Assembly (NCBI RefSeq): GCF_016918015.1
Contig: NZ_JAERMK010000010.1
Coordinates: forward strand, 62,001 to 126,000
Source of the DNA: Glycomyces sp. YM15
Lineage (GTDB): Bacteria > Actinomycetota > Actinomycetes > Mycobacteriales > Micromonosporaceae
Length of the DNA stretch: 64,000 bases
Direction: 5' to 3'
Numbering within the stretch: the first letter of the stretch is position 1; the number at the start of each line of letters is the position of its first letter. Below the pieces are notes generated by a model that saw only the letters and a program-made list of their open reading frames with translations, made no database searches and was not told the DNA's origin. The position numbers and the translations under genes are program-made. Shown here piece after piece: positions 51,633 to 59,278 of this stretch.

Positions 51633-52130
51633 TCAGCTGCTCTCGACGGTCTTGACGATCTGTCGCAGCGCCTTGGTCATCTCGTCAATCCGGCGCTGCG
51701 ACAGGCCGGCGACGAGTTCGGCTTCGCCCGCGTTGAACTTCGGGAACAGGTCCTCCATCAGGTCCTTCCCGCTCTGGGTCAGCTCCAGATTGACCAGGCG
51801 GCGGTCCACTGTGCTCGGGATCCGACGGATCCAGCCCCGGGCGGCGAGCGTCTTGACGACACCGGTCAGCGTCGCCTTCGAGATGGCGGCGGCCTCGGCG
51901 GCCTCGCGTGTCTCCAGACCGTCCTCGATCCAGATCACCCACAGCACCACGAACCCGGTCCAGCTGAGGTCGTGCTCGCGCAGGACCGAGTTCGTCAGGT
52001 GCGTCCGCGCGGCGTTGGCGGCCCGGTAGAGACTCGACAGCGCGTGCGCGGCGCGGAAGTCGATCGGCAGGTGACCGACATGCGCGGACATCGCGGCTTC
52101 GGTCTGCGCCAGGGTGCGTTTGTCGGGCAT
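51633..52130 (-). CDS. MarR family transcriptional regulator
   Basis: 165 residues. The winged helix lies at about 60-110 (TREAAEAAAISKATLTGVVK, LAARGWIRRIPSTVDRRLVN). It is 45 bases after the ADC-like gene and in the same direction, so it is probably transcribed from the promoter that carries boxes 3 and 4. MarR proteins bind palindromes of 16-20 bases as dimers and are released by aromatic or phenolic ligands. It is the best candidate to recognise the six-copy box in this block, with autoregulation; this is inference. Confidence 0.85.
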   Translation of the reverse strand: MPDKRTLAQTEAAMSAHVGHLPIDFRAAHALSSLYRAANAARTHLTNSVLREHDLSWTGFVVLWVIWIEDGLETREAAEAAAISKATLTGVVKTLAARGWIRRIPSTVDRRLVNLELTQSGKDLMEDLFPKFNAGEAELVAGLSQRRIDEMTKALRQIVKTVESS

Positions 52131-52175
52131 CGACCCATCGTATCCATCAGCGGCGGTGCGGTTCGGGGACGTCGG

Positions 52176-52976
52176 TCACGACAGTGTCGCGAGTGACGTG
52201 CCGCCGTCCCAGACCACGCCGACCTGCCGGTAGTAGCCGCCGATGATCTCATCGACGTACAGCCGGTCCAGCTCCTCGGTGGGGGAGGGGAACAGCTCCA
52301 GGTCCACCTCGCCGGTCCAGCAGGGACCGCCTTCGATCTGCGCTCCGGAGGAGGCGATGAGCTCGGCGTAGGCGTCGCCGGTCGCGCCGCGCTCGATGCC
52401 GGGGTAGACCCGGTGGTGGGCCATCGGGTGGCCGTTGACGAAGCCGTTGTGGGACGACTCCTCGCGGAGGGTGAGCACCGCCTGGGCGAGCCGCCGGTCC
52501 CCCGCCGCGAGGGTCGCGCCGAAGGTGCCGCCGGGGGCGATCTGCGGGGCGCCCTGGGCGAAGGGATGCGGCCTCGTCTGCCACATGGAACCCAGTTTCT
52601 TCGGGTATCCCTGATGCAGTCCGCGCAGGATCGCGAAATCCTTGTCGACCCAGATGTGGACGCAGCGGGAGTAAGTGGTGCCGCGGTATGAGCAGCGCAC
52701 AACGGCGAACGCCTCCTTGTACTGGCTGCGCACCGGGTCGAGCAGCTCCTCGCGCGAGGACGAGCACGACTGCCAGTCCGCCCAGATCAGCGCCACCGCT
52801 CCGGGGTCCTCCTCGGCCGGCTCCAGCGGCGCCGGCAGGAGTTCGGCGACCCTGGCGGGGTCGGTGCGGTACTCGATGGTGAGGAGGTCACCTGAGTAGT
52901 GCCACGGCGGCGATGGGATCAGGCTCGCGTTGCCCGTGGCGGTCCGCGGATAGAAGAAGCCCTGCAACTCGCTCAC
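52176..52976 (-). CDS. Acetoacetate decarboxylase family protein
   Basis: 266 residues of the ADC fold (PRTATGNASLIPSPPWHYSG, YRTDPARVAELLPAPLEP, HIWVDKDFAILRGLHQGYPK). The Lys used by true decarboxylases for the Schiff base may be that of YPKKLGSM. Several relatives are not decarboxylases but aldolases or dehydratases acting on ring-cleavage or side-chain products. Its role is therefore open; it could act on an open-ring intermediate. The GTG at 52976 follows GAAGGGA. The promoter region holds boxes 3 and 4. Confidence 0.75.
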   Translation of the reverse strand: MSELQGFFYPRTATGNASLIPSPPWHYSGDLLTIEYRTDPARVAELLPAPLEPAEEDPGAVALIWADWQSCSSSREELLDPVRSQYKEAFAVVRCSYRGTTYSRCVHIWVDKDFAILRGLHQGYPKKLGSMWQTRPHPFAQGAPQIAPGGTFGATLAAGDRRLAQAVLTLREESSHNGFVNGHPMAHHRVYPGIERGATGDAYAELIASSGAQIEGGPCWTGEVDLELFPSPTEELDRLYVDEIIGGYYRQVGVVWDGGTSLATLS

Positions 52977-53030
52977 GGCGGTTTCCCTTCGTCGGGGGCC
53001 GGGCCGGAGGGGTTCACGCCTCGGCCATAA

Positions 53031-53046
53031 CGTTCGGATCCAAACG
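53031..53046. promoter_or_regulatory. Regulon box 3 (ADC-marR / ligase-P450)
   Basis: CGTTCGGATCCAAACG, the most symmetric copy of the box, 55 bases upstream of the ADC-like start. Confidence 0.75.
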
Positions 53047-53103
53047 ATAACATGCAGAGTTCCTCCGGGGAAGGCTCTTGTCAAGCGCAAACGTGTCCGA
53101 TAT

Positions 53104-53119
53104 CATTTGGATGCGAACG
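53104..53119. promoter_or_regulatory. Regulon box 4 (ADC-marR / ligase-P450)
   Basis: CATTTGGATGCGAACG, directly before the ribosome site of the ligase gene. It decides the start of that gene, since the ATG at 53107 would lie inside the box. It is 73 bases from box 3. Confidence 0.7.
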
Positions 53120-53136
53120 ACATGGAGGTCTGGCGC

Positions 53137-54492
53137 GTGACTCACTTCGACACCTCTCGGCTCGCCGAGGTCCAAAACCAACTGACCGAGCGGGGCATCG
53201 ACGTCGTCCGGCTCGGCTACGCCGACATCATCGGCACCGATCGCGGCCGCGATCTGCTCGTCAACAGGTTTGCCCGCACCGCCGGCAGCGGCGTCCCCTT
53301 CTGCCGCTCGGTCTACGGCACCACACCGCAAGGCGACGTCGTCGACTTCGAAGGCGGGACGAGCGCGGGGCTGCCGGACATCGTGGCCTTCCCCGATCTC
53401 GACACCCTCCAGCCGATTCCCTGGGAGCCCGGCGTCGCCCACTGCATCGCCGACCTGTTCGACCCCGACGGCTCGGTCTCCCCCGAGAGCCCCAGAGCAG
53501 TGCTCAAGCGGGTGGTCGACAAGTTCACCGAGCTCGGCATCCGGCCTCTCGTCGGACCGGAGCTGGAGTTCTATCTGCTGGAGGAGAGCGAGCAGTCGCC
53601 CTCGGGCTGGCGTCGCTACGGCGAGAGCCCGGGCAACGTGTACGTCTCGGGCCTGCGCGGGGACCCCGAGAACGTGCTGCTATCGGCGCTGCGCACCATC
53701 GGCGACTACGGCCTGGAGGTGGTCGCGGCCAACCACGAGTTCTCCTCCGGCCAGTTCGAGATCAACCTCTGGCACTCCGAGGCGCTCGACGCCGCCGACC
53801 GCGCCCACCGGTTCAAGGCCGCCGTCAAGGAGCTGGCCCGCGCCCGCGGCAAACTGGCGACGTTCATGGCCAAGCCGTTCAACGACGAGGGCGGATCCGG
53901 CTTCCACCTGCACTTCTCGGCCTGGTCCGAGGACGGGAACATCCCGCTCTTCGACGACCCGGAATCCCCCGACGGCCTGTCCGATCTCGCCCGGCACGCC
54001 GTCGCGGGCATTCTCCAGCACGCCCCGGCGCTTGCGGCGGTCAGCAATCCGACCATCAACTCCTACAAGCGCTTCGGTCCCGACACGCTCGCGCCCTGGC
54101 TGATCGACTGGGGCCTGGACAACCGGTCCGCGATGGTCCGGATCCCGCCCGAACGAGGCGGCGCCAGCCGCCTCGAGCTGCGGCTCGGCGACGCCAGCGC
54201 CAACCCCTACCTTGCGATCGCCGGCCTGCTGGCCGCCGCCTATCTCGGCATCCGGGACAAGCTCGCGGCTCCGGCGCCGCTCGAGGGGTACGGCTACGAC
54301 CCCTCGCGCTCGCCGAAGCTCCCCGCCTCGCTCGACGCGGCGCTGAACGCGCTGCGGGAGGACAAGGCGATGACAGGCCTCCTCGGCGAGCAGTTCACCC
54401 GCACCTTCGACGCCTACAAGCGCAACGAGATCGAGCGGTTCAACCGTTTCATCACCGACTGGGAGTTCCGCGAGTACACCTACCACCTCTGA
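53137..54492 (+). CDS. Glutamine-synthetase-like gamma-glutamyl-amine ligase (PuuA-like)
   Basis: 451 residues of the GS family. N-terminal beta-grasp (VVRLGYADIIGTDRGRDL) and the catalytic barrel are complete: GPELEFYLLEE, NHEFSSGQFEINL, GSGFHLHFSAW, NPTINSYKR, SRLELRLGDASANPYLA. Size and sequence fit PuuA or GlnA4-type enzymes that couple glutamate to an amine at the cost of ATP, not true glutamine synthetase. The GTG at 53137 follows GGAGGT; upstream ATGs at 53107 and 53122 overlap the operator. It is followed 48 bases later by a P450. Confidence 0.85.
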   Translation: MTHFDTSRLAEVQNQLTERGIDVVRLGYADIIGTDRGRDLLVNRFARTAGSGVPFCRSVYGTTPQGDVVDFEGGTSAGLPDIVAFPDLDTLQPIPWEPGVAHCIADLFDPDGSVSPESPRAVLKRVVDKFTELGIRPLVGPELEFYLLEESEQSPSGWRRYGESPGNVYVSGLRGDPENVLLSALRTIGDYGLEVVAANHEFSSGQFEINLWHSEALDAADRAHRFKAAVKELARARGKLATFMAKPFNDEGGSGFHLHFSAWSEDGNIPLFDDPESPDGLSDLARHAVAGILQHAPALAAVSNPTINSYKRFGPDTLAPWLIDWGLDNRSAMVRIPPERGGASRLELRLGDASANPYLAIAGLLAAAYLGIRDKLAAPAPLEGYGYDPSRSPKLPASLDAALNALREDKAMTGLLGEQFTRTFDAYKRNEIERFNRFITDWEFREYTYHL

Positions 54493-54540
54493 GCACGCCG
54501 ACAGCCCTGCAGGGCTTCCCGAAACCTTGAAGGAGTTCCC

Positions 54541-55806
54541 ATGACCCCGCCCGAAACGGTCCCGCTGGACCAGGTGGACCTCGCCGACCTCGACCGGTTC
54601 GGCGCGGGCCTCGGCTGGGCGCAGTTCGACACGCTGCGCCGCGAGGACCCGGTGCACTGGACGCCCGAGCCCGCTCCGGGCAGCGGCTTCTGGGCCGTCA
54701 CCCGCTTCGACGACATCTGGGCGGTCGACAAGGACCCCGAGACGTTCACCTCCGAGAAGTTCGTCAACCTCGAAGAGGTCGACGACGACCTGATGGACGC
54801 GCGCCGGTCGCTGTTGGAGACCGAAGGCGAACGGCACCAGGCGATGCGTCAGCTCATCGCGCGCGAATTCAGCCCCCGCAAGCTGATGAAGAACTACGAG
54901 GGCTTCCTTCGCGGGCTGACCCGGCAGACCGTCGGCGCGGCGCTGGAGCACCGCGAGTTCGACTTCGTGGAGAAGATCAGCGCGGACTTCCCGATCCAGG
55001 TGCTGGCCCGGCTGCTCGACGTGCCGCTGGAGGACACCGGGCAGCTGATCGCGTGGGGCAACGAGCTGGTCGGCAACACCGATCCGGACTTCACCGACCA
55101 CCCGCTGGACTCGCCCGAGAGCGAGCAGTACAAGCACCTGCCGTTCCGCTCGCCGGTGGTGCAGGAGGTGTTCGACTACGGCCGGGCGCTGGCCGAGCGC
55201 CGGCGGGGCGGCGACGGCACCGACCTGGTGAGCCTGCTCGTCAACAAGGTGCCGATGGACGGGGTGCCGCTCTCGGCGCGGGACTTCGACAACTACTTCC
55301 TGCTGCTGGTGATCGCGGGCAACGAGACGACCCGCCACGCCATCAGCAACATCATGCTCGGCCTCATGGAGCAGCCCGAGCAGCTGCGGGCGCTCCAGGC
55401 CGACCCGGCGTTGATCACTTCCGGGTTGGAGGAGCTGATCCGCTACGCCTCGCCGGTCTACCACTTCCGCCGGACCGCGACACGCGATGTGGAGTTGGGC
55501 GGCAAGCAGATCAAGGAGGGCGACAAGGTCGTCATGTGGTTCGCCTCGGGCAACCGCGACGAGGCGCACTTCCCCGATCCCTATCGGATCGACGTGCGCC
55601 GTCCAGACGTCGACCACATGACCTTCGGCAAGGGCAGTCCGCACACGTGCCTGGGCAACAACCTGGCCCGCATGGAGATCCGGCTGCTGCTGGAGGAGCT
55701 GCTGCCCCGCATCGAGTCGATCGAGCTGACCGGTGAGGTCAAGCGGGTCCGCTCGAACTTCGTCAACGGCATCAAGCGATTCCCGGTGGCGGTCGAGGCG
55801 CGCTGA
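54541..55806 (+). CDS. Cytochrome P450
   Basis: 421 residues of a soluble bacterial P450. The heme-Cys loop is FGKGSPHTCLGNNLAR, the K-helix ExxR is EELIR, and the I-helix oxygen site is VIAGNETTRH (Asn in place of the usual Asp). It carries out NADPH-driven oxidation; hydroxylation next to nitrogen opens or deaminates amines. It is in the ligase transcription unit (AAGGAG site, 48-base gap) and stands opposite the reductase gene, a natural electron partner. It may take the place of the missing amine oxidase step, or hydroxylate the aromatic part. Confidence 0.9.
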   Translation: MTPPETVPLDQVDLADLDRFGAGLGWAQFDTLRREDPVHWTPEPAPGSGFWAVTRFDDIWAVDKDPETFTSEKFVNLEEVDDDLMDARRSLLETEGERHQAMRQLIAREFSPRKLMKNYEGFLRGLTRQTVGAALEHREFDFVEKISADFPIQVLARLLDVPLEDTGQLIAWGNELVGNTDPDFTDHPLDSPESEQYKHLPFRSPVVQEVFDYGRALAERRRGGDGTDLVSLLVNKVPMDGVPLSARDFDNYFLLLVIAGNETTRHAISNIMLGLMEQPEQLRALQADPALITSGLEELIRYASPVYHFRRTATRDVELGGKQIKEGDKVVMWFASGNRDEAHFPDPYRIDVRRPDVDHMTFGKGSPHTCLGNNLARMEIRLLLEELLPRIESIELTGEVKRVRSNFVNGIKRFPVAVEAR

Positions 55807-55812
55807 TCGCGA

Positions 55813-55854
55813 CGAACGCGGCCGCGGGTGGGGAACCACCCGCGGCCGCGTTCG
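55813..55854. terminator. Bidirectional terminator
   Basis: A perfect 19-bp inverted repeat with a GGAA loop, between the converging P450 and reductase genes. The longest perfect hairpin seen in the window. Confidence 0.85.
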
Positions 55855-55863
55855 GTTCGGCGG

Positions 55864-56835
55864 TCAGAGCTCCAAGGTGAGGCGGCCGGACCTGCAGCGG
55901 GACACGCAGATCATCATGACCTCGTTCTCCTCGCGCTCGGCCGGAGACAGCACCGAGTCGCGGTGGTCGACCTCGCCGTCGACCACGCCGGTCTCGCAGG
56001 TGCCGCAGACGCCTTCGAAGCACGAGCCGACGACGTTCACGCCCGCCTCGCGCACGACCTCGAAGACCGACTTGTCGGCCGGAACGGTCAGGTTCAGCCC
56101 GGACTCCTGCAGCAGCAGCTCGAACGCCGCGTCGTCGGCAGCGGAGGCGGGTTCCTTGGCCGCGAAGCGCTCCAGGTGCAGTGCACCGGCGGGCCAGGCC
56201 GCGCACCGCTGCTCGACCGCGTCCAGCAGGCCTCCGGGGCCGCAGCAGTACACGAGCGTGTCCGGTTCCGGGCTGCCGAGCAGTGCGTCCAGGTCGGGCA
56301 GGCCGACCTCGTCGGCGGCCAGCACGGTGACCCGGTCGCCGTAGGCGCCGAGTTCGTCGAGGAACGCCATGGACCGGCGGCTGCGGCCACCGTAGTGCAG
56401 GGTCCAGTCCGCTCCGGCGGCGTGGGCGGCGGCGATCATCGGCAGGATCGGGGTGATCCCGATGCCCCCGGCGATGAAGCGGTAGCGGGGTGAGTCGGCC
56501 AGCGCGAAGTTGTTGCGCGGACCGCGCGTGCGCAGCACGGTCCCCTTCTTGACGCTGTCGTGCACGAAGCTCGAGCCGCCGCGGCTCTGCGGCTCGCGGA
56601 GGATGCCGAGGCGCCAGCTCGCGCGGTCGGCGGGGTCGCCGCACAGCGAATACTGGCGCACCGCGCCGTTCGGGAGCATGAGGTCGACGTGGGCCCCCGG
56701 GGCCCACGTCGGCAGCTCGCGGTCGCCCGGGGCGATCAGGCGCAGCGAGACGACGCCGTCGCTCTCCTGCCGCACGGCATCGACGACCAGGTCGGCTTCG
56801 ACCTCGCGCGCGGCGGTGTCTGCGGATGTCGACAT
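55864..56835 (-). CDS. Flavin/2Fe-2S oxidoreductase (PDR/VanB type)
   Basis: 323 residues. A ferredoxin-reductase-type flavin domain has RQYSLCGDP, the NAD domain has FIAGGIGITPILPM and CGPGGLLDAV, and the C-terminal plant-type ferredoxin has CFEGVCGTCETGVVDG plus a distant fourth Cys. This fused layout (phthalate dioxygenase reductase, VanB) passes electrons from NAD(P)H to an oxygenase, here most simply the P450. The ATG at 56835 follows AGGGAGAAG. Boxes 5 and 6 lie upstream. No separate ferredoxin gene is present, which fits a fused donor. Confidence 0.88.
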   Translation of the reverse strand: MSTSADTAAREVEADLVVDAVRQESDGVVSLRLIAPGDRELPTWAPGAHVDLMLPNGAVRQYSLCGDPADRASWRLGILREPQSRGGSSFVHDSVKKGTVLRTRGPRNNFALADSPRYRFIAGGIGITPILPMIAAAHAAGADWTLHYGGRSRRSMAFLDELGAYGDRVTVLAADEVGLPDLDALLGSPEPDTLVYCCGPGGLLDAVEQRCAAWPAGALHLERFAAKEPASAADDAAFELLLQESGLNLTVPADKSVFEVVREAGVNVVGSCFEGVCGTCETGVVDGEVDHRDSVLSPAEREENEVMMICVSRCRSGRLTLEL

Positions 56836-56862
56836 GGGCTTCTCCCTGGCATTCCGAAAAAT

Positions 56863-56878
56863 CGTTCGTACCCAAACG
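56863..56878. promoter_or_regulatory. Regulon box 5 (reductase)
   Basis: CGTTCGTACCCAAACG, about 27 bases upstream of the reductase start. Confidence 0.7.
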
Positions 56879-56920
56879 ATACTCGAGATGCGGCGAGGCG
56901 GGCAAGATCTCACGCTAGAT

Positions 56921-56936
56921 CATTTGTATCCGAATG
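56921..56936. promoter_or_regulatory. Regulon box 6 (reductase)
   Basis: CATTTGTATCCGAATG, 58 bases from box 5 and just after the LysR gene's stop codon, again upstream of the reductase. Confidence 0.65.
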
Positions 56937-56942
56937 AAATGG

Positions 56943-57827
56943 TCAGTCCGTCGAGAGGACGTCGGCCCCGTAGCGCTCTCCGCAGAACTCCCGCAGCCGT
57001 TCGGCGATGGCCGCCAGCGCTTCCGCCGCATGGTGCCGGGGCGACCAGGCCGCGTGCAGCTTGATCCGCAGCGGCCCGCCTGCGCCTTCGACGCGCAGCC
57101 CGTGCAGCCCGAACCTGGCGTCGTCGGAGACGACCGCGACCCCGCGCCCGGCGGCCGCCAGCGCCTGCGCCACCTGTGCGTTGCCGCATTCGACCGACTC
57201 GGGCATGGCGAGGCCCTCGGTCTCCAGTGCCTCCTGGAGGATCTGCCGCGGCCGCAGCGACGGATCGAGCACGATGAGCGGTTCGGCGGCCAGTTCGCCG
57301 AGCTCGACCGAGGCGCGCGAAACCCACCGGTGTCCTTGCGGCACATAGGCCCACAGCGGGAGGACGGCGAGCGCGCGGCGGCTCCAGCCGGCCTCGGGCG
57401 TCCGGGTGACGATCGCGAGGTCGGCGCCGTCCCGAAGAACGGCCGTCCCGGTCGCCTCGATGACATGGGGCAGCGGGTCGCTCGTGCCGAACGTGGCGAG
57501 AAACGGCGCGATGACATCGGTCAGCGTCGTGGTCGGCGCTGCGATGGTGAGCTCCGCAAGGTGCCCGGACGCGAAAGCCTCGGCCGCCGACTGTGCGTCG
57601 CTCGCGCGCCGCAGTACGTCGCGGGTCACGGGCAGGAACTGCCGCCCTGCCGCAGTGAGCCGCAGCCGACCGCCCTGCCGGTCGAACAGGTCGATGCCCA
57701 GTTCGCGTTCGAGCTGCCGAATCTGGCGCGACAGCGCGGGCTGGGTCATGCGGACGGCCGTGGCCGCGGCACTCACCGAGCCGTGCTCGGCCACGGCCGC
57801 GAAGTATCGCAAGGTGCGCAGTTCCAT
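56943..57827 (-). CDS. LysR family transcriptional regulator
   Basis: 294 residues. The N-terminal helix-turn-helix is typical (ELRTLRYFAAVAEHGSVSAA, QPALSRQIRQLERELGIDLF), followed by a co-inducer-binding domain. It is divergent from gabT with an 83-base gap that holds an ATGC-N7-GCAT motif, so control of gabT and gabD is likely. It is a second regulator in this block, separate from the box-containing promoters. Confidence 0.88.
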   Translation of the reverse strand: MELRTLRYFAAVAEHGSVSAAATAVRMTQPALSRQIRQLERELGIDLFDRQGGRLRLTAAGRQFLPVTRDVLRRASDAQSAAEAFASGHLAELTIAAPTTTLTDVIAPFLATFGTSDPLPHVIEATGTAVLRDGADLAIVTRTPEAGWSRRALAVLPLWAYVPQGHRWVSRASVELGELAAEPLIVLDPSLRPRQILQEALETEGLAMPESVECGNAQVAQALAAAGRGVAVVSDDARFGLHGLRVEGAGGPLRIKLHAAWSPRHHAAEALAAIAERLREFCGERYGADVLSTD

Positions 57828-57837
57828 GATCAGAAGT

Positions 57838-57852
57838 ATGCCTCAGGAGCAT
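57838..57852. promoter_or_regulatory. Candidate LysR binding site
   Basis: ATGC, seven bases, then GCAT: an inverted repeat with the T-N11-A signature of LysR sites, in the LysR/gabT divergent region. Confidence 0.6.
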
Positions 57853-57910
57853 GGCGAGACAAGAATATCGGCATTTGACAGCATGATTCCGAGCGTTGAG
57901 ACTTGGATTC

Positions 57911-59248
57911 ATGACGCTCACCAGCACTCCCGCCCAGACCCGCCGCCTGGCGACCTCCATCCCGGGGCCGCGCTCACGAGCGCTCATGGCGCGCACGCAG
58001 GGCGCCGTGGCCTCCGGGGTCGCCACCACCTTGCCGGTCTTCGCGGTCCGCGCCGGCGGCGGCGTGGTAGAGGACGTCGACGGCAATGTCCTCATCGACC
58101 TCGGCTCAGGCATCGCGGTGACCACCGTCGGCGCCAGTGCCCCCCGGGTCGTCGAGGCGGTGCGCGAGCAGGTCGCCGCCTTCACGCACACCTGCTTCAT
58201 GGTCACGCCGTACGAGGGCTACGTCGCAGTGGCCGAGCAGCTCAACCGGCTCACCCCTGGCACGCACGAGAAGCGGTCGGCGCTGTTCAACTCCGGCGCC
58301 GAGGCCGTCGAGAACGCGGTCAAGATCGCCCGCACCCACACCGGGAGGCACGCCGTGGTGGCCTTCGACCACGCCTACCACGGCCGCACGAACCTCACGA
58401 TGGCGCTGACCGCCAAATCCATGCCCTACAAACATGGCTTCGGGCCGTTCGCGCCGGAGATCTACCGCGCGCCCCTGTCCTACCCGTACCGCGACGGGCT
58501 CGACGGCCGAACTGCGGCGGCACGCGCCGTCGAGATGATCGAGAAGCAGGTGGGACTCCCGGCCGCACTGATCATCGAGCCCGTCCAAGGCGAGGGTGGG
58601 TTCATCGTGCCGGCCGAGGGCTTCCTGCCCGCGCTGGCCGAATGGTGCCGGATCAACGACGTGGTGTTCATCGCCGACGAAGTGCAGACCGGCTTCGCCC
58701 GTACCGGCGCCATGTTCGCCTGTGAACACGAGGGCGTCGTCCCCGATCTCCTGGTGAGCGCCAAAGGTATCGCGGGCGGACTTCCACTGTCGGCGGTCAC
58801 CGGACGCGCCGAGATCATGAACGCCGCGCACGCCGGCGGGCTCGGCGGCACCTACGGGGGCAACCCCATCGCCTGCGCCGCCGCACTCGCGGCGGTCGAG
58901 ACCATCGAGGCCGACGGGCTCATCGAACGGGCTCGCCGCATCGAGCAGCTGATGAAGGACCGGCTCGCGGGCTTCCAGAAGGCGCACCGCCGCATCGGCG
59001 AGGTGCGCGGACGCGGCGCGATGATCGCGGTCGAGCTGGTGCGGCCGGGCACGACCGAGCCTGATCCGGGGTTGGCCAAGGCCCTCGCGGCCGCCGCGCA
59101 CTCCCAGGGCGTGATCGTGCTGACCTGCGGCACGTACGGGAACGTCCTGCGATTCCTGCCGCCCCTGTCGATCAGCGACGAGCTGCTGCACGACGCGCTC
59201 GACGTGCTCGGCAGTGCCCTCAACGACGCCGAGTCCGCCCGGGCCTGA
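57911..59248 (+). CDS. gabT: 4-aminobutyrate aminotransferase (class III)
   Basis: 445 residues of the PLP fold I class III aminotransferases. The cofactor Lys is in LLVSAKGIAGGLP, with AFDHAYHGRTNLTMALT, IIEPVQGEGGF and FIADEVQTGFARTG around the PLP site. It transfers the amino group of GABA to 2-oxoglutarate and gives succinate semialdehyde. Divergent from LysR and followed 30 bases later by the matching dehydrogenase. Ornithine- or other omega-amine specificity is possible. Confidence 0.88.
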   Translation: MTLTSTPAQTRRLATSIPGPRSRALMARTQGAVASGVATTLPVFAVRAGGGVVEDVDGNVLIDLGSGIAVTTVGASAPRVVEAVREQVAAFTHTCFMVTPYEGYVAVAEQLNRLTPGTHEKRSALFNSGAEAVENAVKIARTHTGRHAVVAFDHAYHGRTNLTMALTAKSMPYKHGFGPFAPEIYRAPLSYPYRDGLDGRTAAARAVEMIEKQVGLPAALIIEPVQGEGGFIVPAEGFLPALAEWCRINDVVFIADEVQTGFARTGAMFACEHEGVVPDLLVSAKGIAGGLPLSAVTGRAEIMNAAHAGGLGGTYGGNPIACAAALAAVETIEADGLIERARRIEQLMKDRLAGFQKAHRRIGEVRGRGAMIAVELVRPGTTEPDPGLAKALAAAAHSQGVIVLTCGTYGNVLRFLPPLSISDELLHDALDVLGSALNDAESARA

Positions 59249-59278
59249 CCGGTCTTCCCAGTAGAAGGAGCGTTTCCC

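Noticed and set aside
53107-53136. Upstream ATG starts (53107, 53122) for the ligase gene
   Set aside because: They lie inside or just after the regulon box, while the GTG at 53137 has a GGAGGT site at proper spacing.
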